From Protonemura montana (lineage: Eukaryota; Arthropoda; Insecta; Plecoptera; Nemouridae), in NCBI GenBank assembly GCA_947568835.1, contig OX387604.1, positions 2,770,001 through 2,834,000 on the forward strand: DNA of 64,000 nt, read 5' to 3'. Under the pieces are notes generated by a model that was not told the origin of the DNA, did no database searches, and saw nothing but the letters and a program-made list of their open reading frames with translations. The position numbers were made by a program, and so were the translations under genes. The first letter of the stretch is position 1. Each line of letters opens with the position of its first letter. This document shows, in pieces, positions 28,894 through 41,500 of this stretch.

Positions 28894-29192
28894 CCAGAGT
28901 GTAGTACCAGATTATGCCAACAGGTGTCGCTGGTTGACGGTAACACTCAGTACAATGCATATATACGTGATGCTAGACGTACAACTACAATTTAATGCAA
29001 CTGCAATTTTGCTACTGTCTTAATTATACGCCAAAAAACAATTGTAACAGATAAGCTAGACATACCGGATCTGAACTAGTTATTCCTCATTAATATGATC
29101 CGATTTAGGCCCAGCCTTTAATCCCACGACCACTGGAACTTTAATATTCGCCTATATTTTGTTGTATTTAGGTATCCTGACAACAGCCACCA
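28894..29192 (-). mobile_element. tRNA-derived SINE, copy 1
   Basis: The element reads head-first on the minus strand. The tRNA-like A box lies at 29114-29134 (AGTGGTCGTGGGATTAAAGG) and the B box at 29065-29077 (AGTTCAGATCCGG). The head side is flanked by a conserved TGTCAGGATACCTAAA-type segment, and the tail side by the segment CCAGAGTGTAGTACCAG as written on the plus strand. The same unit recurs at 29277, 29640 (opposite strand) and 30053. It carries a CTCF-like motif at 28917-28930. It is non-autonomous; no partner LINE was seen. Confidence 0.65.
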
Positions 29193-29276
29193 CGAGTAGA
29201 AGTACGCTTCTTGTCAACTTTGACCGCAAGCCTCGAACGAGAAAACAATGGATCATATATCAGAATTGTTATAAGT

Positions 29277-29625
29277 CCAGAGTGAAGTACCAGATTCTGC
29301 AAACAGGAGGCGCTGGTTGATGGTAACACTCAGTACCATTCATATGTACTTGTTGCTAGACTTAGGAGCTGCACACGGGGTACAGGTGGGGTTTGGGGTC
29401 TTGCGAATGGCCCACAAAATTGGCGGCGCGACTGGCGCGACGCGCTAGGAGCGCCCGGAAATTCTGCTACTGTCTAAACCAAACGCCCAAAGAAAAAAAA
29501 TTTCAGTGCTAAACTGCGTTGAGGAACAAACGTGGTTCGAACCTAGAATTTCCATCCTTATTTGCCCAGGTGATCGATGAATTCGATGCCTTTAACCACA
29601 AGACCATCTGGACGTAAGTGTTCAC
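29277..29625 (-). mobile_element. tRNA-derived SINE, copy 2
   Basis: The B box is at 29534-29544 (GGTTCGAACC) and the A box at 29589-29609 (GATGGTCTTGTGGTTAAAGG on the minus strand), a clearly tRNA-like head. The body shares CCAGAGTG..GTACCAGATTCTG and the GGTAACACTCAGTACC block with copy 1. An additional GC-rich segment (about 29370-29458) is shared only with the inverted copy 3. A CTCF-like motif lies at 29300-29313. Confidence 0.65.
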
Positions 29626-29639
29626 CTGCATATTTAAGA

Positions 29640-29985
29640 TTGCGCCCGCCAATTTTGCGAGCAATGCCTGGTTGGTCGTGCGTTTAAAGGCATGGAATTT
29701 ATTAATCACCTCGTCAATAGAGTGTGGAACTACTACACTCGAATCACGTTCATTCCACGACGTGGTTTTGCATTCTTTTTTGGCGAATGGTTTAGGCGCC
29801 AACTGTCAGGTGCTCCTGGCGCATCGCGCCAGTCGCGCCCGCCAATTTTGCGGGCCGTTCCCACGACGCTAAACCCCACCTATACTCTCTGTGCAGCTCC
29901 TACGTCTAGCATCAAGTATATAGGAACGGTACTGAGTGTTCGCGTCAACCCGCGCCACCTGTTGACAAAATTGGGAACTACCGCA
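29640..29985 (+). mobile_element. tRNA-derived SINE, copy 3 (inverted relative to neighbours)
   Basis: Here the head is on the plus strand: A box 29670-29690 (GGTTGGTCGTGCGTTTAAAG) and B box about 29736-29748 (CACTCGAATCACG). The body matches copy 2 in reverse, including the GC-rich segment around AAAATTGGCGG and the GCTAGACGTAGGAGCTGCAC block. Copies 2 and 3 thus form a head-to-head inverted pair. A CTCF-like motif lies on the minus strand at 29952-29965. Confidence 0.65.
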
Positions 29986-30052
29986 AGCTTATGTGGTTTC
30001 AAACAATCGAACGTGAGATCAATGGAACAAAACATATAATTTGGTTATATAT

Positions 30053-30372
30053 CCAGAGTGTAGTGCCAGATTCTGTCGACGTGTACCAAACTGTTAACTA
30101 AACGGCCAAAAAAAATTGCAAGACTGTGCAACGGTGCCTCGGGATATCTCAGCTACGATTTTGGCCCAAGCTGCCTATTTTGCTTCTGCCTTAATTAAAC
30201 GCCTGTTCGGCTCGGCGGAGCGTTTCGACTGACCGGATTCGAACTTGGTATCTCGTCATTCATGTGGGCCGAATACTACATAGTCCCCGCCATTAACCAC
30301 ACGACTACGCGGACGTCTATGTAAGGTACTACATTTTTGTTGTTTTTAAGTCTCCTGACCACAGCTACCTAA
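30053..30372 (-). mobile_element. tRNA-derived SINE, copy 4
   Basis: This copy has the clearest tRNA-like head. On the minus strand the A box is CGTAGTCGTGTGGTTAATG (30291-30309) and the B box CCAAGTTCGAATCCGG (30233-30248). The tail side begins CCAGAGTGTAGTGCCAGATT and the head side ends TCTCCTGACCACAGCTACC, both shared with copy 1. The CTCF-like region is degenerate in this copy. Confidence 0.7.
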
Positions 30373-30613
30373 GGTTTATGCGATTTCATATTCGAACAGT
30401 AAAAAGCTTTTGTCGGCGAGTGGGTCCTCATTTGCCATTTTGCCGTAAATTTGTACTTCTCCGATATCTCAGGGATGGTCGACTCATCTGAGGCCTTTAC
30501 ACTTACCACATGTAGTTCAAAACCACTGCCGCAGCCGCCAGCTGCAAAGCACATTTTTGCACTTTATCACACTGGTTCGGAAATTTTGACCGTTTTGACC
30601 CAAGCACCACAAC

Positions 30614-30974
30614 TTTGACACTGGCCCCCGCCACCTACAATCGTGTACCGGAAAAACAGTCCAAAAGTAAATAAAAAGCACCTATTCCACCCGGATTAGA
30701 ACTCGATCATTTACATCCAACTCAGGCCACGACGCGGGATTGTTACCTTTGAACCAATCTGACCTGCGAAAATCAACCGGTTCAGTTTATATATATATTC
30801 TGTAAAAGAAATAGTGAAAAAAAAAAAAAAATCTTTCGGACTAATTTTTCGCCATCCCATCAATGGAGTCCCCTGGGTCACGAAATTTAGTGGCATCTGG
30901 AGACCCAGATCATCCAACATAGCTACAAAAGCTGATCCGTGTTTACGGATTTATTACTAACCACGTGATGCAAT
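30614..30974 (-). repeat. Tandem duplication, unit A (SINE-like)
   Basis: This 361-base unit is followed directly by a second copy. It contains a tRNA-like stretch on the minus strand: an A-box-like TTGGTTCAAAGGTAACAAT about 40 bases from a B-box-like GAGTTCTAATCCGG. The repeated DNA may therefore be a second SINE family. AGGTGGCGG occurs on the minus strand at 30628-30636. Confidence 0.6.
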
Positions 30975-31366
30975 TTTGACAGTGGCCCCCGCCACCTACA
31001 ATCGTGTACCCGAAAAAATTCCAAAAGTAGATAAAAAAACTCTAATATACCCAGATTTGAACTCGATCATAAACATCCCACTCAAACCACGACGCGAGGT
31101 CGTTACCTTTGGACCAATCTGACCTGCGAATTCCACGCGGTTCAGTTTACATATATATTCTGTAAAAGAAATTGTTTTAAAAAAATCAAAAAATCTTTCG
31201 GACTATTTTTTTTGCCATCCCATCAATGGAGTCCTCCGGGTCACGAAATTTAGTGGCACTGGGAGCTGAACTGCATTCCTCTCGTACCGTAGACCCAGAT
31301 CATCCAACATAGCTACAAAAGCTGATCCGTGTTTACGGATTTATTACTAACCACGTGATGCAATTT
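30975..31366 (-). repeat. Tandem duplication, unit B (SINE-like)
   Basis: This unit repeats unit A from TTTGACAGTGGCCCCC to CCACGTGATGCAATTT with scattered substitutions. It has about 29 extra bases near 31262-31290 (GAGCTGAACTGCATTCCTCT onward). Its tRNA-like portion reads TGGTCCAAAGGTAACGACC then GAGTTCAAATCTGGG on the minus strand, a better A/B pair than in unit A. A further B-box-like word, CTAGTTCAAATC on the minus strand, follows at about 31423-31434. Confidence 0.6.
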
Positions 31367-32486
31367 CTCGACAATAATATTCCAGTCGCCCCTTTCTGAA
31401 TAACAAAGAGCAAACAGGTAGAGATTTGAACTAGAGACCGTTGGATAATGCAGTTGGAGAAGTGACATTTTCAATTTATTTTATTTAAATATAGAGCTGA
31501 TATATGCTCATGAATCGTATAAATCGGATTTATTGATATTGCGTACAAATTGTATGTTCAGCACGCGATGGTGAAAATCGAGGTTTTTCTCAAAAAACGT
31601 GAAGAGTACCAAATATAAAAATTTTCACCAGCTAAATTATATTCATGAAAATATTCTCCTAAAAGTTTCAACTCGTTATTAGATTATAAAGCATAGTAAA
31701 TACGCATGAAAAGTGTCAATTGTGCGTAGAGATGTGAAGGTAAAAAAGTATTTCGATGCCAGTTGTGCCAGTTTGATGTGGAATGAACCTAATGCATGTT
31801 GCTAACACAAGCTAGATCCAGACAATTTCACCACACATCTTTTTCATGAGTATCTTCCTATTATCCTCATGACGGAACCAAACGGAATAAGAAAACTGCA
31901 ATGAAAATAGATTCGAGAGACTTTCTCTTCCACGGTGTGGTTTATGGCACTCCACGCAAGCAGGGGTAGACAGGTTGTAAACATGAATAGCATCCATCTA
32001 ATACCTACAATGTTTGCGGCTCAACAAACCACAATAAAATGACGTAAAAGAGAAACTTCATCCCCTTGGCTCGTCATAAAAGCATTGATGACGCTAAAGC
32101 AAAAACTTTCTAAAATCAGATTATAAATTGTTTTCCTCAAAAATCACTTCAGTTTAGCTAGGACGTGAGTAGCAGAAACATCTTTTTGAGTTTAACAGCG
32201 ATCAGTATTTCACGGGACAGCCTTTAAGTTCTAACAAGGATTACTTCACAAATTGAATCAGAACCGTGAGTACATAATAATAATATTATAATAAGATATC
32301 GATTTCAGAATGTGTCGATAGTTCGATGACTATTAGTATGCCGTGAAGGGATTGCCAAAGATTGGTCGGACTTTGTTTCTAATTTAATCAAGCTAGTTGT
32401 GTAAGGCTGGTGGGAATGTGCTAGGGAGAAGAGGTGGGTGCTTTGGGTTGGTAGCCAAGGGTTGTATACAGGGAGTTTGGTGGGAA

Positions 32487-32505
32487 GGGGTGGGGTGGGG
32501 TGGGG
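32487..32505 (+). repeat. G-quadruplex-type motif
   Basis: Four GGGG runs are separated by single T bases, a canonical strong G4 pattern, in the putative leader intron. It lies on the strand opposite to Antp transcription sense. Confidence 0.6.
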
Positions 32506-34493
32506 TAGAATTGGTGGTAATGCATGAGGTGTAAATGTACCCGGCTCCTAACCAGAGCAATAAATATACTCGGAGTACAGTCCACAACGGAGCAGCTAGA
32601 CAGCAAATAGCTGCTCGTGAAACACCGTTTATAAACGATGCAAGCCAGGTTTTTACTTAGACTGTACCACGTGTTTTACACGGAATTGTTCATGTTGTTT
32701 TGTATTATTATATCCGTCTGATAGGTGGAGTTTTACACCGTCATTTAAAACCGAAATAAACCAAAATAGGTTTATTATTTCGTTCTACTTGGATGTGAAC
32801 ACATTTCTATAAATCTTAGTCTGATTTCAAACTTATTACAGAGAAGTTAATAGCCACCTTCTCCATATCTTGCTTACCTATTGATTTCGTTTTATTGCTC
32901 AAAGTTTCTGAACTAGAACACAGACTCTGACTTATCAATTTCATTGCGAATATATTCATTATTAATTACGAATTAAACATAAGCGCCTTTATAATAAACA
33001 CCGCATGCCGATATCATCGTTCCAGATTGTACATTGCCAGCATTCTGCCTGTGGTTGTACGTTGAACAAAGGGGGCAAGGTTGGGATATGAAAGGGTTGG
33101 GTTGAAAATGTGATAAATGTATTATTTCATTACAAAACACCCCCCATTGTTTAGGGATGCCTAACTTCACCTTAGGGTAGGGTAGAGACTGATTTTCTGG
33201 GGGCTGTTTAGAAAGAATTGTTTTGGACCAATCACGAGCTAGCTAAAGTAGAGAAAACTTGGCTTCGCAGAATGACATAGTGCTTCTACCATACGGCTAA
33301 CTCTTGAACCTTTTGAGTTTGCCTAGGTGTTATGTGACTAACGCTACGCTGCTGTGAGGCGGGAAGTCTATCTCATAGTGTAAGGCGCTAGCAGTAGCGT
33401 CTGATTTGAGGCATGGGAAATAAATGACAACGTTATGGAATGTTAGTGTTTAATACATATTTAATTAAAATTAAATTATCTATTCATTTTATAGAAGATT
33501 TTAGTAATTTTTAAATAATAACGTGATTTTCTAGACACATAATTCGTCACATAATAAACCCCTAAATAATTCACAAGCCAACGGTTAATTTTGTTGTAGG
33601 TCAAGATGGAAACTGGACTGCATGTTGTTTTTTGGTATATGACGCACTTCAGATATATTATGATGATTACCGTCCTCGCAAGACAGTAAAATTGGCCAGG
33701 TCGATGCAATTTCAGTAATTTTAAAGCAATTATGTGTGTGCATAATAAATAAAAAATATCTTGCCATTGATATCAATGTCCTCCTCGAAACTTTCATCCT
33801 ATTTATGTACAAGATTTTTTTTCTAAGCGGCATGTTGAAGTCCCGGTCCATTCTACTGGCTAGAATATTATTGAGCTGCTTACAGACCACTTTAACGGAA
33901 CTTTGCATTTAAACTTCAATAAATTATGTTAGGAACTGGTTTCTGAAAATAAAAAAAGATAGCATAATAAAACCTAGTATTAAACACACTCGCGGAAACA
34001 TCTCGTGCCATTCAATGAATATTTTCGAATCGAACAAACGCAATGTTTTTTTTAACGGCTATAATAAAATAAATTAAGCCGGCAAAGCTCATTTCATTTC
34101 GGTCTACCGTATACATGGCACGCTAATTGTAAATGTGCCATGTTAAACAATTATCTATGCAGATTTTAGTGTAGGGAGAAGAGCGAATGTCATTTAAGAG
34201 ACTTACTATCTATCTGTATTGTATTTCCACATGACAATTGTTAACTATATAGCAGCAGCAGCAGTGTACAGGGCCGCTGGCTACTGGCGATTGCCAATTA
34301 TGTAGTGTTGCTGGTTTGGCGTACTCCCGAAGGGGGTTTTGGTCATGGTGAAAGCTTCATGAAAATAACCCGCGTAAAATAGTTACGACCAACGAATAAC
34401 TGTTTTACTCGTATCTCGTTGTTGAAATTCATCCACTGCTATTAACTAATATCACAAATTTTCACAGATTTTATAAGTGTTTTGCCAGTCATA

Positions 34494-34518
34494 TTTATTA
34501 TTATTATTATTATTATTT
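34494..34518 (+). repeat. TTA microsatellite
   Basis: About eight TTA/ATT triplets in a row, in AT-rich DNA. Confidence 0.85.
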
Positions 34519-37500
34519 ATTTTTTGTAAATCGATTGAAGGGTATTTTGTATGGATTTGAAACCTTGCAAAATAAATCACTATTAACCACTGGGGTAGTA
34601 TGATTAATTTTCAATTATCCCAAACCCATGATTAAAAAGGAGATAAGGATATATTTAACACAAAGTAGGTATCTGATACCCAGTGTTTTTATCTGTGCAA
34701 GGCAGAGTTCATGAAAAAGCCAGAATCTCTTCTCTTCTTCGAATCTCGTTCGCCAATTGACATGCATAATACTTGGGATGAGTACCTACACCGCATAGCC
34801 CTCCCCCCCCCCCCCCACCCTTTGCCGCCCACTCATCATAGCAATACAAGCCCATACCACTCTTTTCACTACCAATAATTATACCATCGTGGCCAACGAT
34901 TGTTTTCAAATAGTGACGATAACCAGAGAGGCATTGATGTCGAAGCTTCCTTCCCACCCCTGTTTTCAAACCAGCTGATAGCGGCAAACATTTCATACAA
35001 CAATGCGCCAAATGATTAATGGTGAGCCAATCATTGTAAACAGAGATATAAAAAGGGAATTTTATATTTATTCACTAGTGAGGGTGGAAGAAATATGTTT
35101 GAATAAGTAATCAGTAGTCAACGAATTTTATATTTCGAGGTAGTCACGTAGTATGTATCGACATGGACGCTAGGTGCTCGGATTTTTTCAAATAGTTTAC
35201 GTTTTAGCTGAGAGAGGGCATTAGGGTCTGTTAGAAAGTGGGCTGGGGGGTGGCGGATCGGGGCAGGCCATGGCTTGAGTTAAGGGTGGGTTAGCCGTCA
35301 GGGAGATTGAAAGGGGGTGGAGCGACGAACGGGAAAGAAATATGGCTCGTTCAGGATAGCAGCCAGCAGCATAGCAGGACTATTCGATCACTGAAAACAA
35401 TCATGGCCTCTTGCCGATACTCTCTTTAAACATCATGGCTGACACATATGGGCGAATCTTTGCTGCACACATGAATAAAGAAACTAATCTAAGCTTTAGT
35501 CACTCATCGGAGGTTCGTTTCATCTGCCGACTAGTCTTCACTAGTGAATAGGCAAAGATCTAGGCTAACTTTGCATTTTCAATAAACGGTAAGTCATGTT
35601 CAATGATGATTTTTAACATGTTTTAATATCATTCTATACTTCATGCAATACTATCTTTTGCACTTCAAACTTGTTTATCATCGTGTTGATACTGTACCAT
35701 TAAAATAATTACCACCATACATTTTTCTGTTGCATTTTTGATGCCATAAAGATTGATATGGTCATTGATTGAAAATTTGGTGGTTACACGGTTAGATACT
35801 ATCCGATCTAGATTAGTTTGCGTTATGCTGTATTACATGACACGGTTAAAAAAGAGTACAGCATTCATTTATGCAAAATCATTATTTATAGACCTGCTAT
35901 AGGAGTAGCACTGGCAGTAGCAGTCAGTATCTCCTCGCCAAACCTATATTTGGTTATTTAGATTTTGAGGGATGGATGGCGTAGTATCATTTTCAATGAT
36001 ATTGCAACGTACACTTCCGCTTATGCATTGGGTAGAAAAAGTGAATTATGGTTTTGTTCTATCGGGTGTGAAACTAATGAAATGCTGAAACCGCACAAAA
36101 TGTGTGGCGCACGATGAATCATTTCGCAATAATATTCTGTGCACAGCAACAACGCTCCAGTCCGTCAACATAAATGCATCTATTACATTATTACTCATCT
36201 TATACAATAATTGTATTGCTTTTACTATGTAGCCTAACTTTAATTTATTCATTAACGATAATCCAACTTCTTGCCTTACTGACTGAATGACCAAAAACGT
36301 TATTTTTCGCATCCTGGTGATTAAGTGTACAATAACTGAAAAGAGTCATCACGATTCGTTAAGAAATTCCTTTGCTGATTTGCATCACAGGTAGGTTTGC
36401 TATATACCTAAATTCTTTGGTGGAGCGTGATCAAAAAAATGTGCTTAAGAATGTCGGCATTCCAAAAGTATACGGGCTCGAGTGATGAGATTAAAACCAC
36501 CACTTGAATAGATGCAAGCATATTGGCCATAGCATACTTACTAAACACCATTGGTGGCTTATATGAATAAAAACTGTGTGTTATCTGCATTTCACCTGTT
36601 ATGGGACGGGGGAAGCCGGCCGATTGGTGTCATCATAACCTGACCGTGGAAACAGTGTTAAGGCGTATCACCAAATGATTGATATACTGTTGGACCTACA
36701 TCATAACAGTAGTACCAAAACTGTATACTGGGCTATATTATTTAAGGGTATATATGTACGAGATTTAATCCAACGGCAACATAACATTCACACATCCGCG
36801 CACTGAGGCGCATTCAATTTATCGGACTTGTACCCCCCCCCCCCCCCCCCCTACCACCAACCCGTTCCACACTCCCACTACGCGCTGGGCACCGGACGAG
36901 CGTCGAAATACTGGTCCACATGATATCTGCAGTCAGATATTATGATGTATTACTATTTCAAATAGATGTTTAGTACGGCCATGCCACGTAAACCTGGTTA
37001 GAAAATGTATTACCAGTTGACAATTGATGCCATAAAATGGTGGCACTATACATAGTGAATTCATGGCTTATGCTTTTATAAGCAAAAAGTAAGATTTTAG
37101 TTTTATACATATTAGTAAAATGTATATTGTCTTTCAGTCGTATGCTTCTTACGGCAATTAATTGAATAAAAAGTAACAGGTCAATTAATTTCATTGGAGT
37201 AAAAGTGAAAAATATATGCTTACATAAATGTTTTAATGATAAAATGTTTTAATCGGTAGATGGTCACATTAAAATTTAAGGCACCTAATAAAAGTCTAAT
37301 ACTCTATTCATCGATGCGGGCCTTTATTATGGCCAACCAACCTTAGCATTGACCATGAAAAAATGCCGTTTATGGATCTAGCATAATAATTATTGACATT
37401 TTATCTTAAATGGCCCCAGCTGTTTGATCATCTCTCAATCCCAGTAGTATTATAATATTATTATTATTATAGGGGAAACTTGATGCACTGGTCGTGCTTT

Positions 37501-38404
37501 CAGACAGTTCAATTAAAAGAACATAAATTTACTGAACGGCTTAGACAATCGCTTATAACGATAAATAGCATGTCTTAAATATCAATCTCTCGATTTGCTA
37601 TGAAAAGGTTTTTTAGGTTAAAAAATTTACGAATTTAAGTGTTCATTTTTGGTAGATATGCAAAAATATGTTCTAATTAGATACCGATGCCAGACATGTT
37701 TACGGATGAAAAGGGAAAGCTAATAAAAGTGAGTAGGTATATGTGTGAAGAAGAAGTTCATTGCCTGCTGTCTGGTTTAAGTTGTGTACACTATAAAGGC
37801 TAGACGAGAACAATTATGAATCAGCTGTCCATGATTTAGGCTTGCCATGGCTTTTCTATATACTAAAGCGCTAAAATTAGGATAAACATTTCTTGGCATA
37901 AAGAGTTTCACGTCGTGTTTTATGCCTTTATGTATAAAAACAACATGAGGGTAGAGAAAAAAAATCATCTGTTAATTGCTGGTGTGCCGTAATTATAGAT
38001 CTTATCAGATATATTACAATGTAGATTTTAATTAAAGTATGTAATTGAGTTTAGTACACCGAAACATATCCGCAAACTTGATGTCTTAGTATGGTTAAAA
38101 ATAAAAAGCTGGCGAAATTTCATACGGTATTCATTTTCTTTCAAATAATATGTAGTGTGTTTATATCTTTTTTTAGAAAGTTCGTTCATGTCAAAAATTG
38201 ACTACCTTGGATAACTTGTGTTCATCAAATTTTAATGTAGTGAACTATGGTCTGATGAGAATCGAGCCAACGGAAACAAAGAAGCTCCAATTGTTCTTTA
38301 GACTAAAGAAAAAAAACTTGTTTTGAATATTTGAGAACGCATCTATGTAATATGATAATAATATGTGGTGGTTATGGTATGTCTTCCATTTTGTTGTTTA
38401 ACTC

Positions 38405-38590
38405 CAGTCAGCTAGCTGCTAGACGGTAGTGCTAGGCGGCTAGCTTGGGATGCCAAGAGCAGCTGTGAGTCTGGGGCTGCCATGAACCGACGAGCTACCA
38501 ACAGCTGTCGCCGGCGACCACGGGGGAGTGGCCGACATTCAAAAACGCGTCACCCTCGGACCAAATACATCCATCAAAATGGTGGGAGCA
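38405..38590. promoter_or_regulatory. GC-rich block with GCTAGC and CAGCTG words
   Basis: This stretch is clearly richer in GC than its surroundings. It carries repeated AGCTAGC/GGCTAGCT words forming an imperfect inverted repeat at its left edge, and two CAGCTG E-boxes. It ends near a CCATCAAAATGG near-palindrome. It might be an intronic enhancer. No coding potential is evident. Confidence 0.25.
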
Positions 38591-41500
38591 AACTTAAAAA
38601 TCATTGCACGATACATGCGTAATTAAAGATGGATATTTAGTAAGATTTACTTATTTGTGTGATGCGGTTTTGCTCGGAGGTTAAATTATTATTTTAATTA
38701 AAACAGAATTGTTTTCTTTTAGTAGATCCTTGATGTTCACAATAATTTAAATATATATTTAACGTGATACGAATAATTTGCATCAAAAATTAATAAATCA
38801 ATCACAATACTGTTGTTATAAATAAGTGTTAAAATAATTGTTTGAAATTTTAGATCTACTACTAAATCAAGTCCGGCAGCGTGGATATCATAGCTCACTA
38901 TATTCCCTCTCCCCCCCTCTTTTCCGAAAATCATGACTTTCCTAGATCCCTAGCGATAATCTCGATCTACATGGCGTCGTCTCTCTCACACAACCATGTT
39001 ACCCATGCGTTCTGGCTCGGTCTCTCTCATTAGACACGTACACACCCGTTATTACGGTAATTATCTTACACTAGACCGCAATTAGCGAGAAGGGTGGTTT
39101 TAGTACCAACTTTATCTTCTTGCCAACCCCTGGCATTAACACACTAACCCTTTCATTTAATTACCAACCTAGAACGCAGTGCGTCTAGGAAGTGCTTACT
39201 ACGATTCCACTTCTTATCCAATCTCTATTTCCTTTTTTTGGGTCGATTTTAGACAGGAACGCGTTTTAAGGTCAATAGTCGCTCTCTGGTAGGAAGATAG
39301 ACTCCTTGTTTTGTAACTTGATCTAGAGAGCTCTGGCCAGATGGACCGATTTCAACCAGGAGGCATGGTCACGCATTCTTAATTCAGCTTTTTTTTGTGA
39401 AACGAAAGGACCACGGAAGAACCATGAGGTATTCACTCAGGACAATTATTGCCAAATTATTGCTTTTATTGATTGAGCGATTCGCCCACCACAGAGGAAT
39501 TGATAACATCTACCAACATAGATATTGTGCCAAAATAGAAATATCTAATTGCCGAAACGCCGATTAAATTATATGAACTCAACTACAGAGCAGCTGACGT
39601 TTCAAAATTCCCTGAATATGTTATTTTATAATTTAAAAAACCATGTCTAAAACAATAATTTTTTAAATAACATAATATAACGTACTCCCTTAAAGTTAGA
39701 TCTCATTCCGCTGATAACGATAACTGGGATGATGGTTTAGGTTCTAGGTATTTTAGGACTAGGGCATCTGGCGCCTAATTCTGTTCAAATAAAAAACGCA
39801 TAACCGTTTAATTGGCTAATTTTAGCACGCATCAATGAAGTATTGACGGAAGAATATCGATTGAAAAGCCGGTGGGTTATGACAAAACGAGACCTTGGTG
39901 CATTATTGGATGCAATGTGCAGATGTTTCTGATAAACAGGGAAGCAGCTGATGTTGTTTGAGCCGGTAAGGCTGCATCAAATGAGGTTCGAACTGTGAAA
40001 TTATATTGAATTTATTGGTAAATGATTCCTCCTTTGGGAACAGTTTGGCCTGGAGCGATATACCGTCTACGTGGATGTGTCATTGTCAGCTGGTTTGGTC
40101 GCTGCAGCCAAGCTAAACATTTCGGAAGCTACAGGTGACCCATTTGAACAGCTATAAATGCAGAAATGAGCTCACAACCCAGGTTATCTAATATTTAGGG
40201 AAACCACTCTAGGCAGTAAAATCATGGAATGGTGAAACTCAAATATTGATATTGATCTGGGCAGTAAAATACAGAGCAGTAACAATGTATTGTTTGAAAG
40301 TTAACGGTTTTTTTTGTTGGATTTTGGCTAGTTATTTTTACATACCAGGAGATAAGTTTGTTTAGATCGAATTGCTTATCAAAACATCAACTTTCAGGCG
40401 ATCTAGTCGAAGCCTATTTTAATATTACACGCTAAACACATGTCTCAAATATGGGAGTCAACACGCAAATAATAAAATATACATCTGTATAAAAAATAAT
40501 AAATAATTCGTGTATTGACAGCTGGTTTTTAGCTCAGATCCATACAGCAAAGATGTGTTCTATTGATAGAGGAGCGACTTGGGTCATACTCATACCTATT
40601 TAGAGAGTCAATGATTGGCAATTGGTTGGGTTACCGATTTCACCCCTACTTTGCATTTACCCCCCACCCCCTCCCCATACCCTTGTCAATGATTGGTTGC
40701 ATATTATGTGATGGTTTGAATAGAAGTCTGATTTAGGGTATACACTCCTGCTGTAAAAGTATCAATAGATTTACTAAATACATGTCAACTATAAGATGTA
40801 GTAGTACGGTGAACAAAATCTATTTCAAAGGATTTTTCATCAATGCCGATAAACGATGAACTCTCATTTGTGATTTTCTCGAAGTTCAAAAAGGAAATTA
40901 ATGATTAGCAAAAGTTTTTAATCATATACATGATGTGTAAGCGACTCATGTTCTTTTCAAGCTTTTATGTAATAGGTTATAAGCTCACAGAAAGTTATAC
41001 CGTTTTAATTCCAACCCAGAAAATAAGGGATAATCGGCGGCCATGACAGTTTTAAGCCCTTGTTCCCGGGGACAAGTACGAAGGGAGAAGGGATTTAAAA
41101 ACATAGTCAAGCTTTGACAGTAAAAAAATAATGTATAGCAGCACCACAAGCAAGCTGTACTTTTTTAATTTTTTTATTGCAAACAAAAGAATGAAAAAAG
41201 TGGGATTCATGGTTTTGAAAGAAAAGGGGTTATTAGTTGAGACTGGAGAGATAAAGGCCTGGATCCTGCTTGGAGGATGTAAGCAATGTAAAGAAAGCCG
41301 AACGATTGAAAAAAAACTAGAGGAACAGGAATCTTGATAGCTGATGGAAGATAAAAGCAGTTAGCAACACAGAAGCGATGGGACGAAAGCGAAGAACATG
41401 CCTAATAGCTGCACTAGTTAAATTCATTTCAAGGACAATTCCACTCAAAATAGTGCTGCAATTTGCATCGATTTCTTGCTCTGAACTATTCAATCAGTCG

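Noticed and set aside
29509-29802. 97-codon minus-strand frame in the SINE cluster
   Set aside because: It runs across the tRNA-like heads of two inverted SINE copies, so it is not a protein gene.
30205-30315. Possible tRNA gene on the minus strand
   Set aside because: The A and B boxes are good but acceptor-stem pairing is absent, and the unit recurs with SINE body sequence in neighbouring copies.
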